From Eubacteriales Family XIII. Incertae Sedis bacterium (GTDB lineage Bacteria > Bacillota > Clostridia > Peptostreptococcales > Anaerovoracaceae): DNA of 5,740 bases. Under the pieces are notes generated by a model. That model was not told the origin of the DNA. It made no database searches and saw only the letters and a list, made by a program, of their open reading frames with translations. The first letter of the stretch is position 1. Each line of letters starts with the position of its first letter. Made by a program: the position numbers and the translations under genes. Positions 5,519 to 5,740 of the stretch are shown one piece after another. The stretch is from the NCBI GenBank assembly GCA_031257215.1, contig JAIRPC010000122.1, positions 1-5,740 of the forward strand, given 5' to 3'.

Positions 5519-5547
5519 TTCACTTTTTAGGGCATAGCCATTATAAT
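5519..5547 (+). promoter_or_regulatory. Sigma-A-like promoter for the downstream transporter gene
   Basis: TTCACT (5519-5524, 4 of 6 matches to TTGACA) and a perfect TATAAT (5542-5547) are separated by exactly 17 nt. T-rich sequence lies just upstream of the -35 and could act like an UP element. Transcription would begin near 5554, leaving a leader of about 80 nt before the ATG at 5633. Confidence 0.65.
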
Positions 5548-5570
5548 AGGCAATGACAATATTAATTTGA

Positions 5571-5606
5571 GGGGTTATCCTGTGTCATCGACACATGTTA
5601 TGCCCC
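5571..5606 (+). promoter_or_regulatory. Leader stem-loop upstream of the partial transporter gene
   Basis: GGGG (5571-5574) can pair with CCCC (5603-5606), continuing through an imperfect AT/AT step. An inner perfect stem TGTGTC/GACACA (5581-5586 and 5590-5595) closes on an ATC loop. The structure lies inside the predicted leader and ends about 18 nt before the Shine-Dalgarno. The inner TGTGTC-ATC-GACACA is also a near-symmetrical DNA palindrome that a repressor could bind. Which role applies, if any, is unknown. Confidence 0.5.
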
Positions 5607-5632
5607 ACGCTATGTAGAGAAAAAGAGGACAT

Positions 5633-5740
5633 ATGGACACACAGATTTGGGAAATGCAACAGTTTAATTTTTCGATAGGGATCCTGGCAATGCTGCTGCT
5701 AGGCTTTGGGTTCCTGATGGTTTTTGTAAAGAAGAACGGG
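5633..5740 (+). CDS. Ammonium transporter (Rh/Amt family), N-terminal fragment
   Basis: Thirty-six codons of a membrane protein run off the window end. After a short polar start (MDTQIWEMQQFN) comes a hydrophobic helix (about 13-32) ending in GFGFLMVFVKKNG. That string closely resembles the GFGFLMTFLxRYGF segment of Rh-family ammonium channels and matches bacterial Amt proteins of the Rh-like type as I remember them. These proteins move ammonium or ammonia across the cytoplasmic membrane as trimers. The start is supported by AAAGAGG (5622-5628), slightly close to the ATG with a 4-nt gap. A recognisable promoter and leader stem-loop precede it, so it begins a new transcription unit. Another multi-pass membrane protein cannot be excluded from so short a fragment. 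Confidence 0.65.
   Translation, partial: MDTQIWEMQQFNFSIGILAMLLLGFGFLMVFVKKNG

Noticed and set aside
5568..5578. TGAGGGGTTAT shared with positions 10-20, both in upstream regions.
   Set aside because: A few 11-base coincidences are expected by chance in a window this size, and the two copies lie in different positions relative to their promoters.

Overview
The window reads as a housekeeping block from a bacterial chromosome, most likely Bacillota (Clostridia-like); the phylum call is inference. The gene order rpmE - prfA - sua5/ywlC - rpiB - upp follows, in compressed form, the order I recall for Bacillus subtilis (rho-rpmE-tdk-prfA-prmC-...-ywlC-...-rpiB-...-glyA-upp). Coding regions look GC-rich (by eye near 60%), while the spacers that carry control signals are AT-rich. 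Isoleucine is often encoded by ATA, which is unusual for GC-rich coding sequence.

Layout. 1-144: a -10 box and a leader hairpin ahead of rpmE (145-345, ribosomal protein bL31), which is closed by a clear intrinsic terminator (362-390). 459-2641: prfA (release factor 1) overlapping sua5 (tRNA t6A synthesis) by an ATGA junction. 2642-2742: a short AT-rich spacer with an extended -10 promoter. 2743-3848: rpiB (pentose phosphate isomerase) and upp (uracil salvage), 41 nt apart and probably co-transcribed. 3845-4053: a roughly 205-bp element with imperfect terminal inverted repeats of about 27 bp, flanked by TA dinucleotides. It folds on paper into a branched cloverleaf and fills the upp-tyrS gap. 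4076-5356: tyrS (tyrosyl-tRNA synthetase), starting at TTG behind a strong Shine-Dalgarno. 5357-5632: an AT-rich spacer with a structured tyrS 3' region, a sigma-A-like promoter and a leader stem-loop. 5633-5740: the first 36 codons of a membrane protein resembling the N-terminus of an Rh/Amt-type ammonium transporter, cut by the window edge.

How the genes fit together. Four products serve translation: bL31, RF1, the t6A enzyme for ANN-decoding tRNAs, and TyrRS. RpiB supplies ribose-5-phosphate, the precursor of PRPP, and Upp uses PRPP to convert uracil to UMP, so that pair is metabolically coherent. The partial transporter has its own promoter and begins a separate unit.

The item most worth a second look is the 3845-4053 element. 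It looks like a MITE (a small non-autonomous transposable element) of the TA-target type. It abuts upp so tightly that its first base appears to complete the upp stop codon. I see no clearly new multi-gene system here.
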